Positions 5,230 to 6,976 of a stretch of 6,976 nucleotides of DNA are shown here, in pieces; within the stretch, counting starts at the first letter, position 1, and each line of letters starts with the position of its first letter. A program made the translations under genes and the position numbers. This stretch comes from CAZMGG01 sp964565715. Its GTDB lineage: Bacteria; Planctomycetota; UBA1135; UBA2386. The notes under the pieces are model-generated. The model was not told the DNA's origin, did no database searches, and saw only the letters and a program-made list of their open reading frames with translations. The stretch covers positions 1 to 6,976 of the forward strand of contig CAZMGG010000206.1 of assembly GCA_964565715.1 (NCBI GenBank). The letters are read 5' to 3'.

Positions 5230-6976
5230 TCAGATCAGAGTCTCGGGCGCCAACCCCAGCGCCCGTTCCACCAGGGCCTGCTGCTCCTGCTTGTGCAGGT
5301 GCAGCGAGCCGGTGGCGGGGCTGGCCGCCGCCGGCCGGCAGGCGCAGCCCTGCCAGTCGGCGCGATCGCGGACGAAGGTCCACGCCCCCATGTTGGCCGG
5401 CTCCTCCTGGCACCACCACCACTCGGCCTCGCCGTAGCGCGCCCGCAGTTCCGCCATCGCGTCCTGCGGCCACGGGTAGAGCACCTCGGCCCGCACCAGG
5501 GCCACCCGCGAGTCCTTCGGCCGCGCCTCCAGCAGGTCGTGGTAGACCTTGCCGCTGCAGCACACGACGCGCTCGATCGCGCCCGGCTCGGTCACGGTCG
5601 GATCGTCGAGCACGGCGCGCAGGCCCTGCTCGCTCAGCTCCGCCAGCGTCGAGCCCGCCGCCTTCAGCCGCAGCAGGCTCTTCGGGGTCATGACCACCAG
5701 CGGCTTCCGCTCCGGGTCCAGCGCCTGGGCCCGCAGCAGGTGGTAGTACTGGCCGGCGGTGCTGGGGTTGGCCACCCGCATGTTCTGTTCGGCGCAGAGC
5801 TGCAGGAAGCGCTCCAACCGCGCCGAGCTGTGCTCCGGCCCCTGGCCGTCGTAGCCGTGCGGCAGCAGCAGCACCAGCCCGCACTGCTGGCGCCACTTCG
5901 CCTCACCGGCGGCCAGGAACTGGTCGATCTGGATCTGCGCGCCGTTGCAGAAGTCGCCGAACTGGCCCTCCCACAGGCACAGGGCCTCGGGCCGCGCCAC
6001 GCTGTAGCCGTATTCGAAGCCGAGCGCCGCCTCCTCGGAGAGCAGGCTGTCCACCACCGTGTAGCGCGCCTGCTCGCTGCCCAGGTGGTTCAGGGGCACG
6101 TAGCGGGCGCCGCTCTGGTAGTCGACCAGCACCGAGTGCCGCTGGCTGAAGGTGCCGCGGCCGGAGTCCTGGCCGGCCAGCCGGATCGGCACGCCGGCCA
6201 CCAGCAGGCTGCCGAACGCCAGCGCCTCGGCGGTGGCGAAGTCGATCGGCTGGGCGCCCTGCACCATGTCCAGCCGGCGCTCGAGGATGCCGCGGATCTT
6301 CGGATGGGCCTGGAAGTCGGCGGGCCAGGCGAGCTGCCGCTCGATCAGCTTCGTCAGCTCGGCGCCGGCGACCGCCGGGGTCGCGGGCTGCCATTGCCGC
6401 TCGTCGACGTCGCCGCGCGGCTCCACCTCCGGCGGCGTGCCGCCGCGCACCTCCTCGAGGGACTCGCGCAGCTTCCGCTGCACCGCCGCGTCGTAGTCGG
6501 CGAGGTCATCGGGCTCGAGCACGCCGGCCCGCACCAGGAGCTGCTGGTAGCTCTCGCGCACCGTCGGATGCGACTCGATGGCGCGGTAGAGCAGCGGCTG
6601 GGTGTAGCTGGGCTCGTCGCCCTCGTTGTGGGCGTGGCGGCGGTAGCAGACGATGTCGACCACGACGTCGCGCTGGAAGTGGTTGCGGTAGTCCAGGGCC
6701 AGCCGCACCATGCGTACGGCCGCCAGCGGGTCGTCGCCGTTGACGTGGAAGATCGGCGACTGGATGGCGCGGGCGAGATCGGTGCAGAACATCGAGCTGC
6801 GCGAGTCCTCGGGCGCGGTCGTGTAGCCGATCTGGTTGTTGACGACGATGTGCACGGTGCCGCCGGTGCGGTAGCCGCGGAGCTGCGACATCTGCAGGGT
6901 CTCGGCCACCACGCCCTGGCCGGCGAAGGCGGCGTCGCCGTGGATCAGGATCGGCAGCACGGCGGTGCGTTCCTGC
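5230..6976 (-). CDS. sucA: 2-oxoglutarate dehydrogenase E1 component, C-terminal 581 residues (cut by window edge)
   Basis: Thiamine-diphosphate-dependent E1 of the 2-oxoglutarate dehydrogenase complex, which decarboxylates 2-oxoglutarate and passes the succinyl group to the E2 lipoyl domain in the TCA cycle. Numbering from the first complete codon (base 6975): HGDAAFAGQGVVAETL (12-27) and NNQIGYTT (46-53) form the ThDP/Mg binding GD...NN motif. They are followed by FHVNGDDP and CYRRHAHNEGDEP, then the transketolase-like pyrimidine-binding part with GQDSGRGTFSQRHSVL, LSEEAALGFEYGYS, WEGQFGDFCNGAQ and PHGYDGQGPEHSSARLERFL, and the C-terminal WCQEEPANMGAW and RPAAASPATGS. This order matches E. 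coli SucA, which is about 930 residues, so roughly 60 percent of the gene is present. One position is odd: the usual HGHNE reads HAHNE. No sucB follows downstream; the next gene is convergent. The start codon and any N-terminal fusion lie outside the window. Confidence 0.97.
   Translation of the reverse strand, partial: QERTAVLPILIHGDAAFAGQGVVAETLQMSQLRGYRTGGTVHIVVNNQIGYTTAPEDSRSSMFCTDLARAIQSPIFHVNGDDPLAAVRMVRLALDYRNHFQRDVVVDIVCYRRHAHNEGDEPSYTQPLLYRAIESHPTVRESYQQLLVRAGVLEPDDLADYDAAVQRKLRESLEEVRGGTPPEVEPRGDVDERQWQPATPAVAGAELTKLIERQLAWPADFQAHPKIRGILERRLDMVQGAQPIDFATAEALAFGSLLVAGVPIRLAGQDSGRGTFSQRHSVLVDYQSGARYVPLNHLGSEQARYTVVDSLLSEEAALGFEYGYSVARPEALCLWEGQFGDFCNGAQIQIDQFLAAGEAKWRQQCGLVLLLPHGYDGQGPEHSSARLERFLQLCAEQNMRVANPSTAGQYYHLLRAQALDPERKPLVVMTPKSLLRLKAAGSTLAELSEQGLRAVLDDPTVTEPGAIERVVCCSGKVYHDLLEARPKDSRVALVRAEVLYPWPQDAMAELRARYGEAEWWWCQEEPANMGAWTFVRDRADWQGCACRPAAASPATGSLHLHKQEQQALVERALGLAPETLI

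Noticed and set aside
5216..5896. Minus-strand open frame of 226 codons inside the sucA region
   Set aside because: It is a shifted frame of sucA; the sucA frame is uninterrupted and matches the family across its whole length.

Overview
The window is GC-rich bacterial DNA carrying seven protein-coding genes, two of them cut by the window edges. The informational and metabolic genes are recognisable from their conserved motifs. Two adjacent secreted proteins with a C-terminal 'GCPG ... PGC' domain, signal peptides ending Ala-x-Ala/Ser before Gln, and a kelch-like propeller resemble families I associate with large-genome Planctomycetota. That placement is an inference from recalled family style, not from any search.

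Layout. Bases 1-1278, minus strand: a translation cluster read rpmI (L35), rplT (L20), pheS (phenylalanyl-tRNA synthetase alpha, C-terminal part off the left edge). Bases 1279-1427: a short divergent spacer. Bases 1428-2240, plus strand: an unrecognised multi-pass membrane protein. Bases 2241-2382: a leader holding a long imperfect hairpin. Bases 2383-3570: a secreted protein with a possible lectin-like N-terminal domain and the GCPG-type C-terminal domain. Bases 3571-3693: a spacer that begins with tandem CTAG-containing stop codons. Bases 3694-5064: a secreted six-repeat kelch-like protein with the same type of C-terminal domain and visibly lower GC. Bases 5065-5229: a convergent spacer in which I see no clear terminator. 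Bases 5230-6976, minus strand: the C-terminal part of the 2-oxoglutarate dehydrogenase E1 component (sucA), whose N-terminal part lies off the right edge.

The three minus-strand genes at the left form the usual L35-L20-PheS order, but without infC immediately upstream. SucA belongs to the TCA cycle and is unrelated in function. The three plus-strand genes sit between these housekeeping blocks like an inserted accessory segment. The two secreted proteins are probably related through their shared C-terminal domain rather than through a shared reaction. No RNA gene, mobile element or CRISPR array was found. The most novel-looking element is the tandem pair of exported proteins with a common, unassigned C-terminal domain.
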